Under the pieces are notes generated by a model. The model was not told the DNA's origin. It was given only the letters and a program-made list of their open reading frames with translations, and searched no databases. Below, piece after piece: positions 7,800 through 14,888 of a stretch of 42,037 bases of DNA. The position numbers and the translations under genes were made by a program. The DNA is from Bacteroidaceae bacterium. GTDB lineage: Bacteria; Bacteroidota; Bacteroidia; Bacteroidales; Bacteroidaceae. The stretch's first letter is position 1. Each line of letters begins with the position of its first letter. Where the stretch lies: the NCBI GenBank assembly GCA_017448965.1, contig JAFSKK010000046.1, forward strand, positions 1 to 42,037. Direction: 5' to 3'.

Positions 7800-8450
7800 A
7801 TGGCCAAACAGAAGTTTTATGTAGTGTGGGACGGTGCCGAAGATGGGGTTTACACCTCGTGGGAAGCCTGTCAACAAGCTGTGAGTGGTTACTCAGGCGC
7901 TAAGTACAAGGCTTTCAAGACGGAAGCTGAGGCGGAAGAGGCGTTTGAGATGGGGTATGAGAGATATAAGGAGCAAGGAGCAGGGAGCAAGGAGCAAGAG
8001 AATACTCAGCAATCCTCCTGCCCCTCGCCCCTTGCCCCTTGCTCTGCTATCAACGACTCCATCGCTGTCGATGCTGCATGCTCGGGCAATCCCGGCAAGA
8101 TGGAGTATCGAGGTGTGTATCTGCGTACTGGCAAGGAGATTTTCCACTATGGCCCTGTGTGGGGCACTAACAATATCGGGGAGTTTCTGGCCATTGTGCA
8201 TGGTCTTGCCCTGTTGAAGCAGAAAGGGTTGCACCAGATGCCCATATACAGCGACAGCGTGAACGCTCAACTGTGGGTGAGGCGCAAGAAGTGCAAGACC
8301 ACCCTCGAACGTAACGAGAAGACTGAAGGACTCTTCCAACTCATCGAACGTGCCGAGAAGTGGTTGAAAGAAAACACCTACCAGAACCCTATCATCAAGT
8401 GGCCCACTGAAGAGTGGGGAGAAATACCTGCAGACTTCGGCAGGAAGTGA
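7800..8450 (+). CDS. Viroplasmin-domain ribonuclease H (type 1 fold)
   Basis: 216 residues. The in-frame TTG at 7779 is part of the promoter, so ATG 7800 was chosen. Residues 1-50 (KFYVVWDGAEDGVYTSW...) are a caulimovirus viroplasmin-like domain, which in RNases H binds RNA/DNA hybrids. From about residue 85 is the catalytic domain with the D-E-D-D set: Asp in VDAACSGNPGK, Glu in NIGEFLAIVHGL, Asp in IYSDSVNAQLW and Asp near the end in IPADFG. It cleaves RNA in RNA/DNA hybrids. The linker (about residues 57-82, Gln/Ser/Pro-rich) is encoded by two facing heptamer tracts, an unusual low-complexity insertion. A second, unrelated RNase H (type HII) lies 1 kb downstream. Confidence 0.93.
   Translation: MAKQKFYVVWDGAEDGVYTSWEACQQAVSGYSGAKYKAFKTEAEAEEAFEMGYERYKEQGAGSKEQENTQQSSCPSPLAPCSAINDSIAVDAACSGNPGKMEYRGVYLRTGKEIFHYGPVWGTNNIGEFLAIVHGLALLKQKGLHQMPIYSDSVNAQLWVRRKKCKTTLERNEKTEGLFQLIERAEKWLKENTYQNPIIKWPTEEWGEIPADFGRK
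7968..8041. repeat. Two opposed four-unit heptamer tracts inside the RNase H linker
   Basis: 7968-7995 is aaggagc, aaggagc, agggagc, aaggagc. 8014-8041 is cctcctg, cccctcg, ccccttg, ccccttg. The second is close to the reverse complement of the first, so the pair can fold into an imperfect hairpin. Both lie in the inter-domain linker and keep the frame. Confidence 0.85.
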
Positions 8451-8534
8451 AACACACGGGAAAAGGAATTTAACGTGAGCGGCTGTCTCTTTGGTGTCTA
8501 TATCGTGAACGGCAAGAAATACAGGAAAAGATGA
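8451..8534 (+). pseudogene. Possible relic of a C-terminal sorting tail
   Basis: Directly after the RNase H stop (TGA 8448-8450) the same frame stays open for 27 codons and ends with GVYIVNGKKYRKR and TGA (8532-8534). That ending resembles the Gly-x-Tyr-Ile-x-Asn-Gly-Lys-Lys tail of Prevotella exported proteins. No start codon or upstream domain is visible, so it is read as a decayed fragment or chance. Confidence 0.35.
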
Positions 8535-8552
8535 AATAAAAAATCTTTTTAT

Positions 8553-8583
8553 TTTGTATTGTGTTCGATTTGCACTACCTTTG
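8553..8583 (+). promoter_or_regulatory. Promoter of the SDR gene
   Basis: TTTG 8553-8556 and TACCTTTG 8576-8583, spacing 19 nt; about 35 nt of leader before ATG 8625. Confidence 0.85.
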
Positions 8584-8624
8584 CAATCTGAACTAATTAG
8601 TAACTTATCAAAAAATTAATTCTT

Positions 8625-9434
8625 ATGGCAGATCTTTCTAACTTTTCTTTGGAAGGTAAGAATGCGTGGATTACAGGCGCATCTTACGGTATCGGTTTCA
8701 ACATTGCCAAGGCTTTTGTGAAGGCTGGGGCAAACATGATTGTTTTCAACGACATCAACGAGGCTGCCCTGGAGCGCGGTTTGGCCAACTACAAAGAGGC
8801 TGGCATCACCAACGTGAAGGGTTATGTGTGTGACGTGACCGACGAAGTGGGCGTGAAGGCATTGGTGGATAAGATTCACGCTGAAGTGGGTCAGATTGAC
8901 ATCCTCGTGAACAACGCTGGCATCATCAAGCGCATCCCAATGCACGAGATGGCACGTCAGGAGTTCCAGCAGGTGATTGACATCGACCTCGTGGCACCAT
9001 TCATCTGCGCCAGCGCAGTGCTGCCTGAGATGATGGAGCGTAAAGAGGGTAAGATTATCAATATCTGCTCCATGATGAGTGAACTGGGTCGTGAAACGGT
9101 ATCAGCCTATGCAGCTGCTAAGGGTGGCCTGAAGATGCTGACCCGCAACATCTGCTCGGAGTATGGCGAGTACAACATCCAGTGTAACGGCATTGGCCCC
9201 GGCTACATTGCCACTCCTCAGACGGCTCCGCTGCGTGAGCGTCAGCCTGATGGCAGTCGTCATCCATTCGATTCGTTCATTTGCGCAAAGACTCCAGCTG
9301 GTCGTTGGCTCGACCCATCTGAACTGGGCGGTCCTGCCGTGTTCTTGGCTTCCCATGCATCAGATGCTGTGAACGGTCACGTGCTGTATGTGGACGGCGG
9401 TATCTTGGCTTACATCGGAAAGCAGCCGAAATAA
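8625..9434 (+). CDS. Gluconate 5-dehydrogenase-like SDR oxidoreductase
   Basis: 269 residues, classical short-chain dehydrogenase length. Visible motifs are the cofactor-binding TGASYGIG, Asp in CDVTD, NNAG, the catalytic Ser in NICSMMSE and the YAAAK pair. The substrate-side loop GPGYIATPQTAPLRE and the C-terminus VDGGILAYIGKQP match the Bacteroidota proteins annotated as gluconate 5-dehydrogenase (family knowledge). The likely reaction is reversible NAD(P)-dependent oxidation of D-gluconate to 5-keto-D-gluconate. The close relative KduD, of pectin breakdown, is the main alternative; the pectinesterase 3 kb upstream makes a uronate role worth considering, but no kduI is present. It has its own promoter, and rnhB follows after 38 nt, so read-through is likely. 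Confidence 0.9.
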   Translation: MADLSNFSLEGKNAWITGASYGIGFNIAKAFVKAGANMIVFNDINEAALERGLANYKEAGITNVKGYVCDVTDEVGVKALVDKIHAEVGQIDILVNNAGIIKRIPMHEMARQEFQQVIDIDLVAPFICASAVLPEMMERKEGKIINICSMMSELGRETVSAYAAAKGGLKMLTRNICSEYGEYNIQCNGIGPGYIATPQTAPLRERQPDGSRHPFDSFICAKTPAGRWLDPSELGGPAVFLASHASDAVNGHVLYVDGGILAYIGKQPK

Positions 9435-9442
9435 AGCCCCCG

Positions 9443-9456
9443 CCCCCAAAGGGGGG
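9443..9456. repeat. C5/G5 mini-hairpin between the SDR gene and rnhB
   Basis: CCCCC AAA GGGGG with a further G. It lacks a following T-run and resembles the C/G-rich hairpin inside the rnhB start region (9511-9541), suggesting a common repeat type. Confidence 0.6.
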
Positions 9457-9472
9457 AGGAGAGACTATTCAG

Positions 9473-10144
9473 ATGGATTCTCAAATGAAAAAAGATGAAA
9501 AACGAGGCGGAAGCCCTCCCCCTTCGGGGGTTGGGGGGCTTCTTCCTTATTATCAAGAAGGTGTCATCGAAGCAGGCTGTGATGAGGCAGGCAGAGGATG
9601 CTTGGCAGGCAGTGTATATGCTGCAGCCGTCATTCTTCCTCCCGATTATCACAACGACCTTTTGAATGACTCGAAGCAACTCACGGCCAAGCAGCGGTAT
9701 CGGTTGCGCGACGAGATTGAGCGCGACGCGGTGGCTTGGGCATTGGGCATTGTGACGGCACCAGAGATTGACGAGATGAACATCCTGCGTGCCAGCATCA
9801 CGGCCATGCATCGGGCAATCGATGGGCTGAAGGTGAGGCCTGAGCATCTGATTATCGATGGAAACAGGTTCATGAAGTACCGCGACCTGCCTCACGCCAC
9901 CATCGTGAAGGGCGACAGGAAATACCTTTCCATCGCAGCAGCATCCATCTTGGCAAAGACCTATCGCGATGATTACATGAAGAAATTGCACGAGGAGTTT
10001 CCTTTTTATGGATGGGACCACAATGCAGGCTATCCCACCAAGGAACATCGGCAAGGTATTGAACTTCATGGAACTACGCCTTATCATCGAATGACTTTCA
10101 ATCTTTTGGGAACGGTTCAGCTCGAACTTCCCTTCACAGAGTAG
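9473..10144 (+). CDS. rnhB: Ribonuclease HII
   Basis: 223 residues. The RNase HII catalytic set is clear: GCDEAGRGCLAG (adjacent Asp and Glu), DSKQL, IIDGN (Asp), and SIAAASILAKTYRDDYM (Asp). It incises DNA at embedded ribonucleotides and RNA/DNA hybrids in the cytosol. The conserved domain starts near residue 26 (YYQEGVIEAGCDEAG); the first ~25 residues (Lys/Gly/Pro-rich) are encoded by a C/G-rich hairpin repeat and are unusual for the family. ATG 9473 or ATG 9485 could be the start; both include the repeat, because no start codon lies in frame between it and the domain. It is probably co-transcribed with the SDR gene and ends at a strong terminator. Confidence 0.96.
   Translation: MDSQMKKDEKRGGSPPPSGVGGLLPYYQEGVIEAGCDEAGRGCLAGSVYAAAVILPPDYHNDLLNDSKQLTAKQRYRLRDEIERDAVAWALGIVTAPEIDEMNILRASITAMHRAIDGLKVRPEHLIIDGNRFMKYRDLPHATIVKGDRKYLSIAAASILAKTYRDDYMKKLHEEFPFYGWDHNAGYPTKEHRQGIELHGTTPYHRMTFNLLGTVQLELPFTE
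9511..9541. repeat. C/G-rich hairpin repeat inside the 5' end of rnhB
   Basis: AAGCCC (9511-9516) pairs with GGGCTT (9536-9541), and CCCCC (9518-9522) with GGGGG (9526-9530) around TTC. The hairpin lies in the translated N-terminal extension of RNase HII. Confidence 0.7.
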
Positions 10145-10148
10145 GGAA

Positions 10149-10195
10149 AAACCCCTCGCAAATAGGAAAAACTTGTTTGCGAGGGGTTTCTTTTT
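10149..10195 (+). terminator. rnhB intrinsic terminator (overlaps the next promoter)
   Basis: Fourteen-bp perfect arms AAACCCCTCGCAAA (10149-10162) and TTTGCGAGGGGTTT (10176-10189), followed by CTTTTTG. It starts a few nt after the rnhB stop. Confidence 0.92.
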
Positions 10196-10207
10196 GCCGT
10201 AACTTTG
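10176..10207 (+). promoter_or_regulatory. Promoter of the secreted low-complexity protein gene
   Basis: TTTG 10176-10179 and TAACTTTG 10200-10207, spacing 20 nt. The TTTG is the first four bases of the terminator's right arm, so the two signals share bases. Confidence 0.75.
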
Positions 10208-10258
10208 CGGTGTAAAACAAAAAGAACGCAGTATTAACACATTAAAAAGAATACGATT

Positions 10259-11281
10259 ATGAAGGCTTTAAGAACTATCCTCACCGCTATCGTCCTCCTC
10301 ACCGGAGCAATGACGATGAACGCTCAGCCTATGAACGTTGTGGCAATACAGAGCAATGCAAGGTTCTTGACCGACCGCATGGCATACACGCTGGGCATCA
10401 GCGATCCTTATCTCATCGACGAGATTTATCGCATCAACTACGACTACATCTGGGGCGTGAACGACTATCTGGACGATGTGGCCCTGGGTTACTACTACGA
10501 TGACTACATGACCGTGGTGGCTGCTCGCGACGCTGCTCTCCGCAATCTGTTGGGCTATACCATCTGGAACCGGCTGATTTCCTACAGCTACTTCTATCGT
10601 CCCATCGTATTTGCCAACCATCGCTGGCGCTTCTCCATCTACGACTACGACCGCTACGGCATGCGCCACTTCTTCTATGGCGCTCCTCGTCCCATCGCAC
10701 ACGGATACGTAGGCGGACATTTCTTCCGTCCGATGGCTCCTGTGGGAGGCAGAAGAATGGCTCCTCCAGCACCAGCTCCCAGGAGACCACACGCTGGCAT
10801 GGCACCACGTGGTGGCGTTCCCGCTCCAAGAGTTGCTCCTCGCGGTGGTGCACCCGCACCTGGCGCAGTCCCTCACGCAAGTGCTCCTACACAGGGAAGA
10901 CCCGCACCTGGCGGGCCTTCTCATGGCGTAGCTCCTCGTGGAGGTCAGATGAACAATGTGCCTCCACGCACGAACATCATCGCTCCAAGCACCAATGTCA
11001 ACCACAATACGAACACCAACGTCAACGTGAATGTCAATCAGAATGCTCGTGGCGGTGCTAACGGTCACGATATGCGCAGCAACGGGAACACTGGTAGTGG
11101 AATGCGTAGCAGCAATAGTGGGATGCGCAGCAACAACAACATGGGCAGCTCTTCTCGTAGCTATAGCGCACCTACCCGCAGCAGTGCACCCACTCGCAGC
11201 GCAGCTCCAAGCAGCGGCGGTGGCGCACGTGGAAGCATGGGTGGCGCACGTGGCGGAGGCTTCGGTGGCGGACGCAGATAA
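10259..11281 (+). CDS. Exported protein with a long Pro/Arg/Gly/Asn-rich low-complexity tail
   Basis: 340 residues, family not recognised. The N-terminus is a signal peptide (RTILTAIVLLTGAMTMNAQ, cut after AQ). Residues ~25-165 form a compact Tyr/Asp/Arg-rich domain with patterns such as YYYDDYMTVVAARDAALRN and WRFSIYDYDRYGMRHFFYG. From ~165 the sequence is low complexity: PAPRR/APRGG repeats, then an Asn/Val run (NTNTNVNVNVNQNARGG), SGMRSSN repeats, APTRS repeats and a Gly/Arg end (GGARGGGFGGGRR). The tail is strongly basic and probably disordered; binding to cell-wall polymers or nucleic acid is speculation. It has its own promoter, and a terminator follows about 115 nt after the stop. The gap 11282-11397 shows no gene. 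Confidence 0.85.
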   Translation: MKALRTILTAIVLLTGAMTMNAQPMNVVAIQSNARFLTDRMAYTLGISDPYLIDEIYRINYDYIWGVNDYLDDVALGYYYDDYMTVVAARDAALRNLLGYTIWNRLISYSYFYRPIVFANHRWRFSIYDYDRYGMRHFFYGAPRPIAHGYVGGHFFRPMAPVGGRRMAPPAPAPRRPHAGMAPRGGVPAPRVAPRGGAPAPGAVPHASAPTQGRPAPGGPSHGVAPRGGQMNNVPPRTNIIAPSTNVNHNTNTNVNVNVNQNARGGANGHDMRSNGNTGSGMRSSNSGMRSNNNMGSSSRSYSAPTRSSAPTRSAAPSSGGGARGSMGGARGGGFGGGRR

Positions 11282-11397
11282 TACTCTCTTTACATAAGAT
11301 AGACTTCGCCTCAACATAGCTCAAATAATTTTGGCTCTGTATTCGGCTCGTACTCTCTTTCTACTATATATTTGACTGATCATTTTTATTGGTCCTC

Positions 11398-11433
11398 AAG
11401 GCTATCTTTCGTGAGAAAGGTAGCCTTTTTTGT
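11398..11433 (+). terminator. Intrinsic terminator upstream of argS
   Basis: AAGGCTATCTTTC (11398-11410) pairs with GAAAGGTAGCCTT (11415-11427) with one G-U pair, GTGA loop and a T-run. Confidence 0.9.
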
Positions 11434-11439
11434 GTGAGA

Positions 11440-11471
11440 TTTGGCATTTCGCTCGATTTGCACTACCTTTG
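11440..11471 (+). promoter_or_regulatory. argS promoter
   Basis: TTTG 11440-11443 and TACCTTTG 11464-11471, spacing 20 nt. ATG 11490 follows after only ~12 nt of expected leader. Confidence 0.82.
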
Positions 11472-11489
11472 CACAAAATTTTGAAACGT

Positions 11490-13313
11490 ATGACAATCGA
11501 AAACAAACTGATAGCAGGTGTACAGGACGCAGTGAAGTCGCTGTATGGCATGGAGGCAACAGCTCAGCAAGTGCAGTTGCAGAAGACAAAGGCTGAATTT
11601 GAGGGACATCTCACCGTGGTGGTGTTTCCCTTCGTCAAGGCGGCACGTAAGTCGCCCGAGATGGTGGGTGAGGAGATTGGAAAGTATCTGGTGGAGAATG
11701 TGGGAGATGTGGTTGCCAAATACAACGTGGTGAAAGGTTTCCTCAACCTCGTCATCAGCGATGCGCCATGGATTAAGTTGCTCAACAACATCAATGCCGA
11801 TGAGAAGTTTGGTTTCCAAGCCGTCACCGACGAGAGTCCGCTGGTGATGATAGAATATTCTTCACCCAACACAAACAAGCCCCTTCACCTCGGCCACGTG
11901 CGCAACAACCTTTTGGGTTCTGCTTTGGCACGCATTGTCGAGGCTAATGGCAATAAGGTGGTGAAGACCAACATTGTGAACGACCGTGGCATCCACATCT
12001 GCAAGTCCATGCTCGCATGGCTCAAGTGGGGTAACGGTGAGACACCCGAATCGTCGGGCAAGAAGGGTGACCACCTCATTGGCGACTACTATGTGGCTTT
12101 CGACAAGCACTACCGTGCAGAGTGTGCCGAACTGGCGCAGCAATACATGGCAGAAGGTATGAGTGCCGACGATGCCAAGGAGAAAGCCAAGCTGGAATCC
12201 CCCCTCATCAAGGAGGCACACGAGATGCTCGTCAAGTGGGAGCAGAATGACCCTGAAGTGCGTGCGCTCTGGAAGAAGATGAACGAGTGGGTATATGCAG
12301 GCTTTGACGAGACTTACAAGATGATGGGTGTAAGTTTCGACAAGATTTACTACGAATCAGACACCTACCTCGAAGGTAAGGAAAAGGTGATGGAAGGACT
12401 CGAAAAGGGCTTCTTCTATCGCCGTGAAGACGGTTCCGTCTGGGCGGACCTCACAGCAGAAGGATTGGACGAGAAACTCCTGCTCCGCAGCGATGGCACT
12501 TCTGTCTATATGACGCAGGACATTGGTACGGCGAAACTCCGTTTCCAGGACTTCCCCATCGACAAGATGATTTACGTAGTGGGCAATGAGCAGAACTATC
12601 ACTTTCAGGTGCTTAGCATCCTGCTCGACAAACTCGGCTTCAAGTGGGGCAAAGACCTTGTGCACTTCTCATACGGAATGGTCGAACTGCCTAATGGCAA
12701 GATGAAGAGCCGTGAAGGAACCGTGGTGGATGCCGACGACCTCATGGAAGCCATGATTGCCGATGCTTACGAAGCCAGCAAGGAACGTGTGAAGCAGACC
12801 GCCATGCCCGAAGAAGAAGCCCGTGAGGTGGCCCGCAAGGTGGGATTGGGTGCCCTCAAATACTTCATCCTCAAAGTGGATGCCCGCAAGAACATGCTCT
12901 TCAACCCCGAAGAATCCATCGACTTCAACGGCAACACAGGTCCCTTCATCCAGTACACCTATGCCCGCATCGCCTCCATCCTCCGCAAGGCAAAGGAACA
13001 GAACATCAATATTCCTGCTCAACTTTCAACTTGCAACTTTCAACTTTCAACGAAAGAGACTGAACTCATTCAGAAACTCAACCAGTTCCCTGTGGCAGTG
13101 CGTCAGGCAGGTACTGACTACAGCCCATCAGGCATCTGCAACTACTGCTATGAACTGACCAAGGCTTTCAACCAGTTCTACCACGACTTTACCATCCTTG
13201 GCGAGTCGGACGAAGACTTGAGATTATTCCGTCTTTCTCTCGCCAAGGCTGTGAGCAAGGTGATCAACCTGGGTATGGGTCTCTTAGGCATTGAGATGCC
13301 TGAAAGAATGTAA
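11490..13313 (+). CDS. argS: Arginyl-tRNA synthetase
   Basis: 607 residues, slightly long for the family. ATG 11490 was chosen because the open frame upstream of it contains the promoter. The N-terminal additional domain (residues ~1-115) is followed by the class I signature region SSPNTNKPLHLGHVRNN, whose HLGH is the HIGH motif. The KMSKS counterpart is KMKSREGTVV, and the C-terminal anticodon-binding domain ends with the conserved GLLGIEMPERM. It charges tRNA-Arg with arginine in the cytosol. Around residues 508-521 an insertion (about PAQLSTCNFQLST) is encoded by a four-unit heptamer tract between conserved segments, and the frame is kept. The gene ends 2 bp before a convergent gene, with no visible terminator. 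Confidence 0.97.
   Translation: MTIENKLIAGVQDAVKSLYGMEATAQQVQLQKTKAEFEGHLTVVVFPFVKAARKSPEMVGEEIGKYLVENVGDVVAKYNVVKGFLNLVISDAPWIKLLNNINADEKFGFQAVTDESPLVMIEYSSPNTNKPLHLGHVRNNLLGSALARIVEANGNKVVKTNIVNDRGIHICKSMLAWLKWGNGETPESSGKKGDHLIGDYYVAFDKHYRAECAELAQQYMAEGMSADDAKEKAKLESPLIKEAHEMLVKWEQNDPEVRALWKKMNEWVYAGFDETYKMMGVSFDKIYYESDTYLEGKEKVMEGLEKGFFYRREDGSVWADLTAEGLDEKLLLRSDGTSVYMTQDIGTAKLRFQDFPIDKMIYVVGNEQNYHFQVLSILLDKLGFKWGKDLVHFSYGMVELPNGKMKSREGTVVDADDLMEAMIADAYEASKERVKQTAMPEEEAREVARKVGLGALKYFILKVDARKNMLFNPEESIDFNGNTGPFIQYTYARIASILRKAKEQNINIPAQLSTCNFQLSTKETELIQKLNQFPVAVRQAGTDYSPSGICNYCYELTKAFNQFYHDFTILGESDEDLRLFRLSLAKAVSKVINLGMGLLGIEMPERM
13020..13051. repeat. Four-unit heptamer tract (caacttt) inside argS
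   Basis: caacttt, caacttg, caacttt, caacttt, then caac. It encodes the Gln/Leu/Ser/Thr insertion near the start of the anticodon-binding domain. Confidence 0.85.
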
Positions 13314-13315
13314 GG

Positions 13316-13756
13316 TCACTCCACCCATTCAGCAGAACGGTAAACACCATCTATCTGGTAGTTGAGTGCATCTTTCGGAGCCAGGCTGTTGACCACATAC
13401 TTCAGCTTTTTCTCGTCAGCACTGGTGGTTTTCTTAGCAGTTTCCACCTCTTGACGTGTCACCCAGATGACGAAGTCCTCTTTGTCATCCAGTTTCCATG
13501 TGCCGTTGATGACCACCTTCTCTCCCTTTTTGTTTTCGGTGTAGCAGGTGTAGTCGCCATTGGCATAGAAGTTCTCGATGCCTTGAGGGTAGTCGGATTT
13601 TTTGTCTGAGACTTCGTTATAGCGCCAAGAGCCGATGAGGAAAAGATCCCACGTCGATTCCTTGGCCACAGATTCTTTGGGTTCTTCCTTGGAGTTACTC
13701 TGCCAGCAACCCACGAGCAGGAGTGCCAGTAAGGATATTAAAAGGGTCTTTTTCAT
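13316..13756 (-). CDS. Small lipoprotein with lipocalin-like character
   Basis: 146 residues, family not recognised with certainty. The signal peptide MKKTLLISLLALLLVGC has lipobox LVGC. After a Ser/Lys/Glu-rich linker comes a ~110-residue beta-rich domain (LIGSWRYNEVS, ENFYANGDYTCYTENKK, VINGTWKLDDKEDFVIW), the repeated 'GTW/GSW' strand pattern seen in lipocalin-like domains of Bacteroidota lipoproteins. Its ATG overlaps the stop of the upstream gene (ATGA, 13753-13756), so the two are translationally coupled and probably act together in the envelope. It is convergent with argS. Confidence 0.85.
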   Translation of the reverse strand: MKKTLLISLLALLLVGCWQSNSKEEPKESVAKESTWDLFLIGSWRYNEVSDKKSDYPQGIENFYANGDYTCYTENKKGEKVVINGTWKLDDKEDFVIWVTRQEVETAKKTTSADEKKLKYVVNSLAPKDALNYQIDGVYRSAEWVE

Positions 13757-14610
13757 TTCATTTGGCTGCGTTTACGTTTATACTCATTGATTTTCTGCTC
13801 CAGCAGGTCGATGGCGCTCAAGTCGGCATAATCGCTTACATTCACGCCCATCGCCTGAGCCTGCCGTATGGCCGCTCTCGCTTCAGCTAAAGCTGCCTCT
13901 GCCTGCCTCATCTGTGCATCGGTGGTAATGACCAGCGTTCTGGGGTCGAAGTTCTCTGGCACTTCCCCATCATAGCCACCAGCGTCAATATAATCTTCCT
14001 CGTCTTCCGGGTCTCTTGAGGCTCCCGCAGAGGCTCCTGTTGAGGTGCCCGCCGAAGTGCCTTGACTCTTGGGAGCAGCGGTCGGGGTGCTGGTCTTACT
14101 GCCTGGTTTCTTACCGACGGGCACATTTCCCTTTGCCAGCCAACCCTTATCCTTCTGTTGTAGCCACTCTTTCTGCTTATCGATGGAAGGCTTGTCACGT
14201 CCCAAGAAACTCCCTTCCGGCATCGCCTTCCACACATAGCAGCCCCTATCCTTGTCCCATTCTTTCTTCACCCAGCCACCATCCGGAGCCTTAGGATTGT
14301 CGGGGTTGTTATTCTGACCCGTGTAGTACACATTCTCGTCCATAGCTTCCAATGGCTTCATGTTCTTGTCGGCACAAAGGAAATTGCCCATGCCGTCTTT
14401 CCACACCTCATAGCCACGCTCTTTGTCGTACACTTTGTGGATACCAGGGGCCTTGGTGTTCACATACACGACGTGATTGTCAGCCTTTTCCTGTTCAATC
14501 AGCTGTTGCTGGGCTTTCTTGCTGATGCCTCCACCCCAGAACTGCGCCTGCATCAGCATGGGAGCCGCCAGCAGGCCTACGAATAAAAGAATCTTTTGTC
14601 TTGTTTTCAT
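13753..14610 (-). CDS. Exported protein of unknown function with Ser/Thr/Ala linker and helical C-terminus
   Basis: 285 residues, not recognised. The signal peptide is TRQKILLFVGLLAAPMLMQAQ. Residues ~25-150 hold two related aromatic, charged segments: HKVYDKERGYEVWKDGMGNF and WVKKEWDKDRGCYVWKAMPE, both Asp-Lys-x-Arg-Gly-x-x-Val-Trp-Lys, possibly a short duplicated strand motif. A linker (residues ~165-200) rich in Thr/Ser/Gly/Ala is followed by an acidic stretch (DPEDEEDYIDAGGYDG) and a C-terminal Ala-rich amphipathic helix (AQMRQAEAALAEARAAIRQA). It is coupled by a 4-nt overlap to the downstream lipoprotein and has its own promoter. Confidence 0.85.
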   Translation of the reverse strand: MKTRQKILLFVGLLAAPMLMQAQFWGGGISKKAQQQLIEQEKADNHVVYVNTKAPGIHKVYDKERGYEVWKDGMGNFLCADKNMKPLEAMDENVYYTGQNNNPDNPKAPDGGWVKKEWDKDRGCYVWKAMPEGSFLGRDKPSIDKQKEWLQQKDKGWLAKGNVPVGKKPGSKTSTPTAAPKSQGTSAGTSTGASAGASRDPEDEEDYIDAGGYDGEVPENFDPRTLVITTDAQMRQAEAALAEARAAIRQAQAMGVNVSDYADLSAIDLLEQKINEYKRKRSQMK

Positions 14611-14637
14611 GTGATTAGGTTTTTATGTTCTCGTGGG

Positions 14638-14668
14638 CAAATATAGATGTTTTTGTAATAGGAACAAA
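14638..14668 (-). promoter_or_regulatory. Promoter of the exported protein/lipoprotein pair
   Basis: On the - strand TTTG (14668-14665) and TATATTTG (14645-14638) are 19 nt apart, about 28 nt upstream of ATG 14610. Confidence 0.78.
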
Positions 14669-14783
14669 ACCTTTTGCAAAAAAAATGGTAATTCCCCTCT
14701 TTTTTATCTTGAGTTATCACAAAGTTAAGGAGTGTCGCTAAATTACGTAAAGTTCCCCTTACACCTTTCCACTTTTTATTAGC

Positions 14784-14826
14784 AAAAAAAATCTCCTCCC
14801 AAACTTCACAGTTCAGGAGGAGAAAC
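14784..14826 (-). terminator. Intrinsic terminator of the 2326-residue giant gene
   Basis: On the - strand TCTCCTCC (14823-14816) pairs with GGAGGAGA (14799-14792). An inner CTGAACT/AGTTTGG pairing closes a GTGA loop, and T8 follows (14791-14784). Confidence 0.9.
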
Positions 14827-14888
14827 TACTTTATTTATTAACGTTGATTTTGTTCCTAGTAGAACTATCAACTTCTTACAGAATGGGG

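Noticed and set aside
10268-11317. 349-codon - strand frame opposite the low-complexity exported protein
   Set aside because: Its low-complexity Ala/Thr/Cys/His composition is the antisense image of the repeat tail; there is no signal peptide, promoter or domain.
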